Position numbers and translations under genes: made by a program. The notes under the pieces were generated by a model. That model was given only the letters and a program-made list of their open reading frames with translations. It searched no databases and was not told the origin of the DNA. From assembly GCA_002316805.1 (NCBI GenBank), contig DCEF01000023.1:594-18506 (forward strand): a DNA stretch of 17,913 nt, written 5' to 3'. This stretch comes from Ruminococcaceae bacterium UBA1036. Its GTDB lineage: Bacteria; Bacillota; Clostridia; Oscillospirales; Acutalibacteraceae. Positions 1 to 7,314 of this stretch are shown one piece after another (the first letter of the stretch is position 1; the number at the start of each line of letters is the position of its first letter).

Positions 1-34
1 AAATAGCCAATCGCGATATCGCGATTGGCTATTT
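1..34. repeat. Perfect 34-bp palindrome at the window edge
   Basis: Bases 1-17 and 18-34 are exact reverse complements, centred between 17 and 18, with no loop or mismatch. It lies inside the tape measure frame (residues KIANRD then IAIG). A 17+17 palindrome by chance within coding DNA is very unlikely. It may be a natural hairpin or a fold-back artefact at a contig end. Confidence 0.9.
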
Positions 35-3000
35 TATCCATCTTACCTGCAAGGTATTTGGTCGCTGCCCAGAGTGACGCATTATCAAAAGCTGGTACGG
101 CTGCTATCTGTGGAACCGGCTGGCCAATCGTGTAGTTTGACTGCACTGCAGGTGAGATTGACATGTTGCTTAAAGCACCCTGTATACGGCCTGATATATT
201 GGAGATGTTCGGTACAGACATCGCGTCCCTTATAGCAGCTGCTGTACTGGTTGCCTGCCTAACAAGGTTTGGCGTACCTTTTTTAATACCATTTTCAAAG
301 TTTTCCATCATGTGGACAGTCCACACATCGTCATCTTTCAGTGGGCCTTCCTTTGGGACTGAATGCTTAAAAACAGCTGCAATTGTACCACCTATGCTAT
401 CTAATGCAGATGAAAGAATTGGGTTTGCAGCAATAAAGCCCGCTGTTAAGTTGTTAATAAAATCAGTGCCCCATTGCTGAGCCTTACCAACAAGTATATC
501 CCATCTGCCTTTAACCTGCCCAGTTTGCCAGTCAATTTGGCCAACAAAATCAGGCGTCTTCGCCTTTGCGGCACTGACGGTATCATCAAACATTTTATTT
601 GCGCTTTTAACTGAATCATCGCGCGTCTTTCCTGCACTTTTTACAATATCACTATATTGTTTATCGGAAATCGAGTGCATAACGTCGTGTTCGTAAGATG
701 CCCAACCAACTGTTTTGTTGTATTTTTCATCTGCAGCTTTAATAGAGCCATCCTTTGCCGATTTTGCATTTTTGACAACATCAGCAGCTTCTTGCGCAGT
801 AAGATTCCCCGCCTGCGTTTTCATTCTTTCACGTATGCCACGTGCCTCAATTTCGCTCTGAGATAAGCTATCAATGGCCTTTCCCTGCATATTCTTCTGG
901 ATTTTTGCTATATTGTTGTAATCGTCCTGTAATGCTTGCCCGTGGTCAGTTTGGCTTTTCTTCAATAGCTTTTGTATCTGGCTTTCGCAGTCTTTAACAG
1001 ACTGAGCCTGTTGCGTATGCTTGATTGTCATATTGCTTAGAATGTCAGACTGTTCTTTGGCAGAAAGCCCAGTATTTGATGAGAAGAACTTTTTCGCGGC
1101 CTGAAGGTCATCACTATAATGTTTGTCCATGCCCTCGGTAATTTTTTTGCCCATCTGGTCGTATGTAGATTCAAGCTCAGATGCAGATTTTTTAGTAGTA
1201 TTTTTTTGTTTAAACTGCAGATCCATCAAAGATTCAGATGCTTTTTTGTCCAAGTCCATGTAGGAAGAAACGGCTTTTTTCGTTGCTGTTGACGTTTCCT
1301 TCCCAAAAAGCTGCACAGCAGGGATTGACTTTTGACTGAGATAGTTGTGAAGTTGTGTACAAACCCAAACAATTAAAGCAATCCCACCAACTACGGCTGC
1401 TGCTATTCCTATAACGGGTAATAGAGAGGCAGAGAATGCGGCAGTACTTCCTGCGGCCCCAGCGGCTGCCACTCCCTCTGCCTCAGTTGCCGTTGCTGCT
1501 GCACCTTCAACCGCCATTGCCGCTTCTGTCGCTGCCTGAACTCCTTTCGTAGCTTTTTGAGCCCAGCCAAGCTTGTCACACACTTTCCCAATTATTCCAA
1601 CATATCCACCAAAGCCCTTTGACAATAATCCAATACCTTGCGTTAATCCGCCAACGCCTTGCATCAGCGGCCCAATTAATGCCGTAATTCCAGCGATTTT
1701 AAGGATCGTTTCCTGCTCCTGTGGGGACAACTGCGAAAACCTGTCTGCTAAGTTTGCCACACTGTCAGCTACTTTGGCAACAGCAGGCATAAGATCTTCG
1801 CCAGCTCTTATGCCGTCATTCTTTAATGTATTTATTGCGGCTCCAAGTTTTGCGGCACCCGTGCTTTCCATTTTTTCGAAGGCATCGTTTGTAGCTCCTG
1901 TGGCCCCGGACATATTTTTCAAGGTCTGATTAAAGTCTTCGTTACTGCTGCCGGCAAGGACTGTCATTCCATTAAGGGCACGGACATTCTTAAACAATTC
2001 GGACATTTTCTGTGCGTTGCCGCCGGTTGCTTTGGCAATCTCGTCAATAAATTTTGCAAAACCGACGTTCTGCAGGTGTGCCGCCGAGAAGTTAAGCCCC
2101 ATCTGCTTTGCGGCCATTGCTGTATCTTTTGATGGTTTAAGCACACTGCTTAAAGCTGCCCTGACTGCAACAATAGCTTCACTTGCTGGCATACCATTCT
2201 TTGTGAGTTCGGCAATGCTTGAAAATAGATCCTGTGTTTTAACATGAAGGCTTGCCGCAATAGGAATAACCTGCCCGAGTGATTGCCCAAGCTCTCCGAC
2301 GGTCGTTTTGCCTAAATCCTGTGTCTTGATAAGCTGGTCGGATATTGTATTTGCTTCCGACGCTTTCATATGGTAAGCATTCAGTACAGACGTGAGTGTA
2401 TTAACTGCCGTCGTTGTATCAGTAAAACCACCTTTTGCAAGTTTCACAGCATCGCCGACAAATTTAAGACTGTCGCTGGTTTTTATTCCTGCGCTCATTG
2501 CCTGGTAGAATGCCTGATTTATGTCGTTTATGTCATCATGCGTTGATGTTGACAAATCAAGCGCACCTTGCTTCATCTTGTCCATGGACATAACCGTTTC
2601 ATCGGATATTGTAGAAACTTTTGCCGAGCTCGTCTCAAAGTCCGATGCCATTTTTACACATGCTACACCGGTTGCAGCAATTGGAATGGACAGTCCAAAT
2701 GTAAGGCTTTGGCCTGCACCACTGATTTTTTTACCAGTGCTTTCAATTTTTTTCCCAGATTTTTCGAGGTTTTGGCTGAGGACAGCAAACCCATTGCTTT
2801 TTGAAAGCTCCGATTCCATTCTTTTAACTTCGCCGGTTGCTTTATTCATCTGAATCGTATAGCCATTTACACTTTTTTCGTTGCTACGAACCTGTGCCTC
2901 ACTGCGCTTATAGGCATCTGTCTGTTCGTCAAGGTTTTGCTTTGACTTTTTTGTTTCTTCACTGTTTTTGCCAAGCGCTTCAACATTTTTCTGATACTCA

Positions 3001-3317
3001 GATTGCGCCTGTTCCATTGCGGCCTTATTTTCCATCATGGTTTCAGAATGCTTTTGGAGCGTTTCCTGTGCTTCCAGTAATTTTGCACGATATTGTGAAA
3101 CAATTTCTTTTTGTATATTAATTTTTTCACTAAGGGCTGTAGCATTGGCCTTTACACCGTCAAGTGTGCTGCCAAAGTTCTTCACAGAACCTCCGGTTGC
3201 TTTAAATTCGCTATCGGCCACACTGAGCTGGCCTTTAAGATTCCTCATGCCCTGTTGAAACGTACCATCTTCAAGGGCAAGTTTCACGGCTAAGGTCTTT
3301 ACTTCTTCATCCGCCAA
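1..3317 (-). CDS. Tail tape measure protein (partial, C-terminus beyond the left edge)
   Basis: Open minus-strand frame of about 1,105 codons from a TTG at 3317 (AGGAAGTGAT ribosome site just upstream) to the window edge, with no stop. It sets siphovirus tail length and is expected to lie in the tail lumen. Visible order: a Lys/Gln/Glu-rich coiled coil at about residues 35-120 (YRAKLLEAQETLQKH, SEYQKNVEALGKN); a TP901-type core at about 220-490 (VKMASDFETSSAKVS, GGFTDTTTAVNTLTSVLNAY, LTKNGMPASEA, ATGATNDAF), typical of phage tape measures; an Ala/Gly-rich hydrophobic segment at about 630-665 (LLPVIGIAAAVVGGIALIVW); then a polar, helical stretch. Its place downstream of the frameshifted tail chaperone is the standard G/GT then H order. 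The last codons fall in a perfect palindrome, so the extreme edge may not be true sequence. Identity is sure; the 3' end is unseen. Confidence 0.93.
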   Translation of the reverse strand, partial: MADEEVKTLAVKLALEDGTFQQGMRNLKGQLSVADSEFKATGGSVKNFGSTLDGVKANATALSEKINIQKEIVSQYRAKLLEAQETLQKHSETMMENKAAMEQAQSEYQKNVEALGKNSEETKKSKQNLDEQTDAYKRSEAQVRSNEKSVNGYTIQMNKATGEVKRMESELSKSNGFAVLSQNLEKSGKKIESTGKKISGAGQSLTFGLSIPIAATGVACVKMASDFETSSAKVSTISDETVMSMDKMKQGALDLSTSTHDDINDINQAFYQAMSAGIKTSDSLKFVGDAVKLAKGGFTDTTTAVNTLTSVLNAYHMKASEANTISDQLIKTQDLGKTTVGELGQSLGQVIPIAASLHVKTQDLFSSIAELTKNGMPASEAIVAVRAALSSVLKPSKDTAMAAKQMGLNFSAAHLQNVGFAKFIDEIAKATGGNAQKMSELFKNVRALNGMTVLAGSSNEDFNQTLKNMSGATGATNDAFEKMESTGAAKLGAAINTLKNDGIRAGEDLMPAVAKVADSVANLADRFSQLSPQEQETILKIAGITALIGPLMQGVGGLTQGIGLLSKGFGGYVGIIGKVCDKLGWAQKATKGVQAATEAAMAVEGAAATATEAEGVAAAGAAGSTAAFSASLLPVIGIAAAVVGGIALIVWVCTQLHNYLSQKSIPAVQLFGKETSTATKKAVSSYMDLDKKASESLMDLQFKQKNTTKKSASELESTYDQMGKKITEGMDKHYSDDLQAAKKFFSSNTGLSAKEQSDILSNMTIKHTQQAQSVKDCESQIQKLLKKSQTDHGQALQDDYNNIAKIQKNMQGKAIDSLSQSEIEARGIRERMKTQAGNLTAQEAADVVKNAKSAKDGSIKAADEKYNKTVGWASYEHDVMHSISDKQYSDIVKSAGKTRDDSVKSANKMFDDTVSAAKAKTPDFVGQIDWQTGQVKGRWDILVGKAQQWGTDFINNLTAGFIAANPILSSALDSIGGTIAAVFKHSVPKEGPLKDDDVWTVHMMENFENGIKKGTPNLVRQATSTAAAIRDAMSVPNISNISGRIQGALSNMSISPAVQSNYTIGQPVPQIAAVPAFDNASLWAATKYLAGKMDKIANRDIAIGY

Positions 3318-3342
3318 AATATCACTTCCTAAAATTGGTATA

Positions 3343-3389
3343 AAAAAGGCACTTTGGAAGGATACCTTTAAATTCAATCCAAAAAGTGC
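3343..3389 (-). terminator. Probable leftward terminator / inverted repeat overlapping a rightward promoter
   Basis: GCACTTTGGA (3349-3358) pairs with TCC-AA-AAAGTGC (3378-3389), a 10-bp stem with a two-base bulge. Read on the minus strand the stem is followed by CTTTTTTAT, the form of an intrinsic terminator. It lies 26 bp upstream of the tape measure start, so it would stop leftward late transcription unless that is antiterminated or restarted. One arm occupies the spacer of the rightward promoter at 3367-3395, so it could instead be an operator. Confidence 0.5.
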
Positions 3390-3395
3390 TAATAT
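3367..3395 (+). promoter_or_regulatory. Promoter for the rightward DUF4352-like gene
   Basis: TTTAAA (3367-3372), a 17-base spacer and TAATAT (3390-3395) match sigma-A spacing. A start near 3402 leaves about 25 nt of leader containing AAAGGGGA before the ATG at 3428. The gene faces against all structural genes, so it needs its own promoter, which supports this reading. Confidence 0.5.
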
Positions 3396-3427
3396 TTGGT
3401 TATCTTAATTATAAAGGGGAAAAAACA

Positions 3428-4156
3428 ATGACAGTTATATTTTTCTTGTTGTCTATTATTGCGCTGGTTGCTTTTATTGTCGGCCTCATAAAGCCATCAA
3501 CAATTTTTTGGACAAAAAGCGGAAAGCGTAGCCCGGCTTTTGTTTATTTGGCCGCAGCAATAGTATTTTTTATCATATACCTTATGGTAACGCCCGCTGT
3601 CCCAACTTCATCAACGGCAAGACCAGTTTCTTCATTAGCACCAAATTCAGTTCCCTCAAAAACAGAATCCACAGTAACAAAGGCAGAATCTAATTCAGCT
3701 TCAAGCGAAGATTCGAAAATCTATAAATTTGGGGAAGAAGGCAAAATAGGCGATTGGGCTATTACCGTTAAAGATGTGCAAACAACAAATCTAATTAAAA
3801 GCGAAGAAGGTTCCGACGATAATAAAAAGACAGACCAAATATTTATCGTAATAAAACTCCAAATGAAAAACATTTCTAACAGTTCGGCTCAATATTCACC
3901 GGATAATTTTGCGCTTGGCAATTATAAAACAAGTGCAAGATATGATTGCAATATGGAAGCTGGAGAAACCGAAAATCAGAATAAAACCATTTTTAAAAAA
4001 GATTCAAGCTACTTTGGCGTTTATGATAATATAAATCCAAATGTTCCAAAGCAAACCTATGTTGTTTTTGAAGTACCAAAAGACACAAAAGTGGGCGATA
4101 TGGCGTTGATAACAAACGGCAATAGCGATGAAGCCGCCGGATTCTATCTAAAATAA
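3428..4156 (+). CDS. DUF4352-like membrane-anchored protein (moron)
   Basis: 242 aa starting at the ATG at 3428 behind AAAGGGGA; an upstream in-frame start at 3386 has no ribosome site. The N-terminus has two hydrophobic segments (about 4-20, FFLLSIIALVAFIVGLI, and about 36-52, FVYLAAAIVFFIIYLMV), followed by a Ser/Thr/Pro-rich linker (about 55-95) and a globular C-terminal domain from about 97 (YKFGEEGKIGDWAITVKDV, then FIVIKLQMKNIS). That domain has the pattern of DUF4352, an Ig-like beta-sandwich usually exposed outside the membrane. It is the only rightward gene in the tail module, wedged between the tail chaperone and the tape measure, with its own promoter; its last 9 bases overlap the end of the frameshift extension on the other strand. 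Inference: a moron expressed in the lysogen, perhaps a surface or exclusion function. The specific role is unknown. Confidence 0.8.
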   Translation: MTVIFFLLSIIALVAFIVGLIKPSTIFWTKSGKRSPAFVYLAAAIVFFIIYLMVTPAVPTSSTARPVSSLAPNSVPSKTESTVTKAESNSASSEDSKIYKFGEEGKIGDWAITVKDVQTTNLIKSEEGSDDNKKTDQIFIVIKLQMKNISNSSAQYSPDNFALGNYKTSARYDCNMEAGETENQNKTIFKKDSSYFGVYDNINPNVPKQTYVVFEVPKDTKVGDMALITNGNSDEAAGFYLK

Positions 4157-4339
4157 ATCATCCATATAGCATTTGTCCTTTGCCTTATTTGCATTTGTTA
4201 TCAGCACATCCATAAAATACAAAATATCCATTCCGTCAATTTCCTGCAATTTGTAACCTTGTTGCATCAATGCACCATAAAACAACTTAATACCTTCTAA
4301 CGGGGAAACAGGCTCTAATTCTGCTTCCCCGTTTCCGCG
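4148..4339 (-). CDS. Frameshift extension of the tail assembly chaperone (GT-type product)
   Basis: A 63-codon frame, -1 relative to the chaperone, with no usable start of its own. It is entered by slippage at 4345-4339 and ends at TAG 4150-4148. The peptide (EGIKLFYGALMQQGY, LQEIDGMDILYFMDVLITN, CYMDDLF) has the look of the T half of lambda G/GT-type chaperones, which recruits the tape measure protein to the tail-tube subunits. The fusion would be 164 aa (101 from the first frame plus 63). The -1 frame has a TAA just upstream of the slippery site, so shifting must occur in the short window between that TAA and the zero-frame stop, exactly where the heptamer lies. The end overlaps the 3' end of the opposing DUF4352-like gene by 9 bp. 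Confidence 0.85.
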   Translation of the reverse strand, partial: RGNGEAELEPVSPLEGIKLFYGALMQQGYKLQEIDGMDILYFMDVLITNANKAKDKCYMDDLF

Positions 4340-4345
4340 TTTGGG
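4299..4345 (-). promoter_or_regulatory. Programmed -1 ribosomal frameshift signal
   Basis: On the minus strand the heptamer C CCA AAC (4345-4339) fits X XXY YYZ in the chaperone's reading frame. Five bases later begins a perfect 9-bp stem, AACGGGGAA (4333-4325) with TTCCCCGTT (4307-4299), whose 17-nt loop contains the zero-frame stop TAG (4317-4315). Heptamer, spacer and stem match the known architecture of stimulated -1 sites. Confidence 0.85.
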
Positions 4346-4641
4346 AGTTTCTCCCCCTTAAGATAAAATCTCGTTACAACTTCATTACATAGGTCAAGGC
4401 AGTATCTTCCAAGTTTGCCCGGATTTGTTCCGTCATACATCTCATCCGGCGTAAACTGATTGCCAAACAACTTTACCGCAAAGTCTACCATTTCATCTAA
4501 CGACTGTGTCGTAAGCCGTTCTTTCATGAGTTTATCTTGCAATGCGGCGGCATCGCGCACGACGCGCCCGGTAGGATTTGATGTAAACAATTTCTCTTTT
4601 CCGTTGATTTTCAGCATTATTTTAAAAGAATTATCATCCAT
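4315..4641 (-). CDS. Tail assembly chaperone, short form (G-type)
   Basis: 108 aa from the ATG at 4641, preceded by AGGAGGG; longer in-frame readings lack a ribosome site and run through a hairpin. It begins MDDNSFKIMLKINGKEKLF and includes LTTQSLDEMVDFAVKLFGNQFTPDEMYDG, a pattern common in the tail chaperones of Firmicutes siphophages. It sits between the major tail protein and the tape measure, where such chaperones belong. In the lambda model the G protein binds the tape measure and GT brings in tail-tube subunits; the longer product here is made by -1 slippage near residue 101. The last residues (GEKLPNAETGKQN) are shaped by the frameshift signal. Assignment rests on position, length and the frameshift rather than a diagnostic motif. 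Confidence 0.85.
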   Translation of the reverse strand: MDDNSFKIMLKINGKEKLFTSNPTGRVVRDAAALQDKLMKERLTTQSLDEMVDFAVKLFGNQFTPDEMYDGTNPGKLGRYCLDLCNEVVTRFYLKGEKLPNAETGKQN

Positions 4642-4707
4642 TGCTAAATCCCTCCTGTAAATAAAATAAGCAAGCATTATGTTCATGCGCACGACGCTTG
4701 CACATAG

Positions 4708-4729
4708 GCGCTCCGATTTTCCGGAGCGC
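4708..4729. terminator. Hairpin between major tail protein and chaperone genes
   Basis: GCGCTCCG (4708-4715) and CGGAGCGC (4722-4729) form a perfect 8-bp GC-rich stem with a 6-nt loop, just after the major tail protein stop. There is no U run on the minus-strand side. It may be a weak attenuator or an mRNA-stabilising 3' end favouring high expression of the tail protein over the chaperone. Confidence 0.45.
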
Positions 4730-4736
4730 TGTATCT

Positions 4737-5663
4737 TTATCCAGCCACTGTTGTAAACTTTACCGTCGACGCCGCACATTCCTGCCCGTAAATGTCGGTA
4801 ACGCCTGAAATGACTATCAGGTATGCCGTATTCGCAGCAAGTGTGGCATTTGGCGTGGCCGTTACAATTTTGCCCGTGCTGTCGAGCGACAATGTTACAT
4901 CCACAATAGAATTGTCTGACGCTTTCAACAGTACAATACCGCCATAGTTGGAAAGACTGTTGCTAAATGTAAGCTTTGGGTTAGCACTTGTTGCTGCTTC
5001 AGCTGAGCCTGCCACCGGGTCACTCGACACAAGCGTAAGCACCGGAACCGCTGCAATACCAGGTATGTAGACGCCCTTAAACCATGTGGTGTCAATATCC
5101 TTAGGGCAGTTTGGGTCATCGCTGTCAACATGATATTCCCACGGGTGCTTTTCCTGCCCGCTTGTGTTTGCATAGCTCCATTCGGTAGGCTGTGCTTTCC
5201 CTGATAGCTGTGGAACCTGCGACAGATCAGGCTTACCTTGCAAAGACTTCATGTCGCTATTCGGCGGGTCGAACTGTGTCTTGTAAATTATTCCATACCG
5301 CTTTGCCGCAATTCCATTTGTGGCTTTGCGCCTTAGTGGGGCACGGTAAAGTATGCCTGTATTGGGGGCTTCATCTCCCGATGAATCAATCACACCGCCA
5401 GCCGCCGCTATATCCTGGCCGAGTAAATATGCTGATTCATTGCTCCGCATTTCGTACCGGTTGACACCGATTTCTGCTGAATCAAATTCGCTTGCCTGGT
5501 CTACCATACGGTTTTCCGCATAGGCAGGGGCGCTGTTGTATTTTGGCTTGATAGACAGCTCGGTTACAAGTGGCAGGTAACGCGGGGTATCGTAAATAAG
5601 GCCTGCTGCACTGTCCGATGTAAGGCGGGCTGCGTAAAGTTTTTCAATGCCTGCTGTTGGCAT
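4737..5663 (-). CDS. Major tail (tube) protein with C-terminal Ig-like domain
   Basis: 308 aa from the ATG at 5663 behind GAAAGGAC. Residues 1 to about 200 (MPTAGIEKLYAARLTSDSA, ESAYLLGQDIAAAGGVIDSS, RKATNGIAAKRYGIIYKTQF, WEYHVDSDDPNCPKD) look like a phi13/TP901-type major tail protein; the tail tube is built from its stacked rings. Residues about 207-308 (PVLTLVSSDPVAGSAEA, KLTFSNSL, IVTATPNATLAANTAYLIVI, VTDIYGQECAASTVKFTT) have the pattern of a bacterial Ig-like domain of the Big_5/SbsA type. Such domains are often displayed on phage tails and capsids and may aid weak binding to host surface polymers. Gene order (tail-completion proteins before, chaperone and tape measure after) agrees. 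Function is well supported; the Ig role is inferred. Confidence 0.9.
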   Translation of the reverse strand: MPTAGIEKLYAARLTSDSAAGLIYDTPRYLPLVTELSIKPKYNSAPAYAENRMVDQASEFDSAEIGVNRYEMRSNESAYLLGQDIAAAGGVIDSSGDEAPNTGILYRAPLRRKATNGIAAKRYGIIYKTQFDPPNSDMKSLQGKPDLSQVPQLSGKAQPTEWSYANTSGQEKHPWEYHVDSDDPNCPKDIDTTWFKGVYIPGIAAVPVLTLVSSDPVAGSAEAATSANPKLTFSNSLSNYGGIVLLKASDNSIVDVTLSLDSTGKIVTATPNATLAANTAYLIVISGVTDIYGQECAASTVKFTTVAG

Positions 5664-5683
5664 AATATCAGTCCTTTCAAATT

Positions 5684-6049
5684 TTAGCTTTCTATGTTTT
5701 CGGTATAGCTGCAGTCAATCAGCCACCGGTTGTATTGGACAACGCCGTTCACGGTTTCAAGGTCTGTTCGGTTGCGGGCAATCACATTATTAAATCCGGC
5801 AGCTTCCAAAAGGTTGATTGCCTGCTCTTCCAGCGAATTCAGATTAACTGATTTGTCCTCTATTTTCTGATAAAGGTTAATCATAAAATCGTATTCACGC
5901 TCAACCGGCTTGTTTGCCGCCGATGCTACCGCCTGTTCGGTGTAATTGGTAAACACGATGTATGCGGGCTTTGTGCCAGTGTAGATGGTTTCTTTGATTG
6001 GCAGGCTGAGAGGGGAAAGTGTTTTTTCAATCAGCTTCGCGTAATCCAC
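5684..6049 (-). CDS. Tail component / tail-completion protein
   Basis: 121 aa from a GTG at 6049 that shares one base with the TAG of the previous gene; GAGGCG lies 8 bases upstream. The sequence (MDYAKLIEKTLSPLSLPI, YIVFTNYTEQAVASAANKPVE, YDFMINLYQKIED, ETVNGVVQYNRWLIDCSYTE) resembles small siphophage proteins found between the HK97 gp10-like protein and the major tail protein. These are thought to terminate the tail tube or join it to the head. Placement by gene order is strong; the family name is not certain. Confidence 0.72.
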   Translation of the reverse strand: MDYAKLIEKTLSPLSLPIKETIYTGTKPAYIVFTNYTEQAVASAANKPVEREYDFMINLYQKIEDKSVNLNSLEEQAINLLEAAGFNNVIARNRTDLETVNGVVQYNRWLIDCSYTENIES

Positions 6050-6474
6050 TATTTCAACGCCTCTTTCAGCTCATCAGTAAGGATTGCCGCTGCTTCATCT
6101 TTCTTTGCTTCAAACGCCGGGCGCAGGAACGGATGCGCTGGTGCTGGTGACGGCCCCCCGTGGCCTTCTTCAACAAGATGTGCCACAGGATCAGTGTATT
6201 GGATTTTTACATATTGGCCGCCATATTTGTCCTTTTTGACATTGGAAACTTCTCCACTATCTTTTAGTTTGCCGGTATCAACGCTGCTTTTCTGGAAAGA
6301 AGTTTTGCCAAGATGGTGGGGCGATTCCTTTTCAAGGTTTCGCTGTGATTCTTCAAGAATTGGCTGCGCGGCGGCTTTCAGCGCGGCATTTTCAATCTTT
6401 GCCGGGGCCGTTGCCATTCGTTCTACTTCATCGAGCAAATCTCCCATACCCTCAATTTTAAACTCAGCCCCCAT
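6049..6474 (-). CDS. HK97 gp10-like tail-joining protein
   Basis: 141 aa starting at the ATG at 6474, with GGAGGAA upstream; the 64 extra N-terminal codons overlap the preceding gene and have no ribosome site. It starts MGAEFKIEGMGDLLDEVERM and contains KAAAQPILEESQRNL, VDTGKLKDSGEVS, YVKIQYTDPVAHLVEEGHGG and HPFLRPAFEAKKDEA. That order, with the VAHLVEEGH and HPFLRPAFE segments, is characteristic of the HK97 gp10 / minor tail-completion family, which acts at the head-tail junction. It overlaps the upstream head-tail adaptor by 11 bases and the next gene by one base, indicating coupled translation. Confidence 0.88.
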   Translation of the reverse strand: MGAEFKIEGMGDLLDEVERMATAPAKIENAALKAAAQPILEESQRNLEKESPHHLGKTSFQKSSVDTGKLKDSGEVSNVKKDKYGGQYVKIQYTDPVAHLVEEGHGGPSPAPAHPFLRPAFEAKKDEAAAILTDELKEALK

Positions 6475-6808
6475 TCTGTAATTCCTCCTTCGCGTGAATT
6501 TCGAGCCACTGGCGGTGCCCCGTCGGGTCTGTAGCAATCGAATCAATGGTATAAACATGTTGCACGCCACCGATTGCCTCGACAATACGCCCCGCTTTTG
6601 CAAGACCTGTTCTAAAGCGAATAGTAAATAACATATCACCGGTGAGATGTGCTGCGGCGGCTGCAAAATATAAAGCGCCGCGAGTGCCTCTTACATTTGC
6701 ATGGACAGTGCAAAGCGGCTGCCAATCATAAGGCGACGTTGCATTATCGTTGTCTGCGGCGGCGTTGTACTGGATAGTAATAAGGTGATTAAGTTGCCCC
6801 GCCTGCAC
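6464..6808 (-). CDS. Phage head-tail adaptor (head closure protein)
   Basis: 114 aa. The GTG at 6808 is preferred because GGAGG (6821-6817) lies 8 bases before it and the protein then begins MQAGQLNHLITIQ, as is usual in the family; an ATG at 6823 would add 5 residues but has no ribosome site and its own codons contain that GGAGG. SPP1 gp16 / HK97-type adaptors sit under the portal-adaptor complex and close the DNA-filled head before tail docking. Further signs are WQPLCTVHANVRGTRGALYF, FTIRFRTGLAKAGRI and YTIDSIATDPTGHRQWLEI, typical of this small beta-barrel family. The start lies inside the preceding connector gene (20-base overlap). Confidence 0.85.
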   Translation of the reverse strand: MQAGQLNHLITIQYNAAADNDNATSPYDWQPLCTVHANVRGTRGALYFAAAAAHLTGDMLFTIRFRTGLAKAGRIVEAIGGVQHVYTIDSIATDPTGHRQWLEIHAKEELQNGG

Positions 6809-7064
6809 TTGTACCGCCTCCATATTTAAGCTGTGTAATTATGCCATCAAGCCCATAAGGCTGTGCTGTAGCCGTCCCTGCCGGTACGCGATTATCATAC
6901 CAGTTGGTAACAAGCATTTTAATGGCGAGGCAATATAGCGGCTTTGTCTCGTCCGTTGTGACGCCCGCACCGGTAAGATATGCCTCGGCGGAATCAATGT
7001 AGCTCTGGTCTATGTCTCCGGCGTCATCTGCCGCGTACCGCCGCACATCATCTAAGAGCGCCAA
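6789..7064 (-). CDS. Head-tail connector (gp6-like adaptor)
   Basis: 91 aa from a TTG at 7064 behind AAAGGGGTGA. The sequence LLDDVRRYAADDAGDIDQSYIDSAEAYLTGAGV followed by LYCLAIKMLVTNWYDNRVPAG is the helical pattern of the HK97 gp6 / Phage_QLRG connector family, whose subunits form a ring beneath the portal. The C-terminus (GLDGIITQLKYGG) also fits. It lies 12 bases after the small unknown gene and overlaps the head-tail adaptor. Role is well supported by motif and order. Confidence 0.88.
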   Translation of the reverse strand: MALLDDVRRYAADDAGDIDQSYIDSAEAYLTGAGVTTDETKPLYCLAIKMLVTNWYDNRVPAGTATAQPYGLDGIITQLKYGGGTSAGGAT

Positions 7065-7076
7065 AGTATCACCCCT

Positions 7077-7286
7077 TTAAGAGCCGCCTTCCACGACATC
7101 GCACGAAAACGGCATAAGGACAATTTTTAGCCCTGTTTTTTCGTTCTCATGCTTTACCATATCAGATAACAGTTCAAATTCACCTTTATCAAGCGGTCTT
7201 TTGGCTTTAAAAATTATTGCCGTATCGGTTACCTTTGCTACTTCGGTGCCGTGAACGGCTGTAGGCTCCTCTTTTTTATTTGCCAT
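7077..7286 (-). CDS. Small protein of unknown function between capsid and connector
   Basis: 69 aa, ATG at 7286 with GGAGG about 12 bases upstream. Lys/Glu-rich N-terminus (MANKKEEPTAVHGTEVAKV), then DTAIIFKAKRPLDKGEFELLSDMVKHENEKTGLKIVLMPFSCDVVE. No membrane segment, cysteine pair or known motif. Genes of this size occur after the major capsid gene in many HK97-type operons, where some encode head decoration or head-fibre components, but nothing here proves that. Tight spacing on both sides shows it belongs to the late operon. Confidence 0.7.
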   Translation of the reverse strand: MANKKEEPTAVHGTEVAKVTDTAIIFKAKRPLDKGEFELLSDMVKHENEKTGLKIVLMPFSCDVVEGGS

Positions 7287-7314
7287 AATACTCTTTTACC
7301 TCCATCTGGCAGAA

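Noticed and set aside
163..3293. Several rightward frames of 60-118 codons
   Set aside because: All are antisense to the continuous tape measure frame, have poor ribosome sites and biased composition (many Ser, Phe, Cys), so they are shadows.
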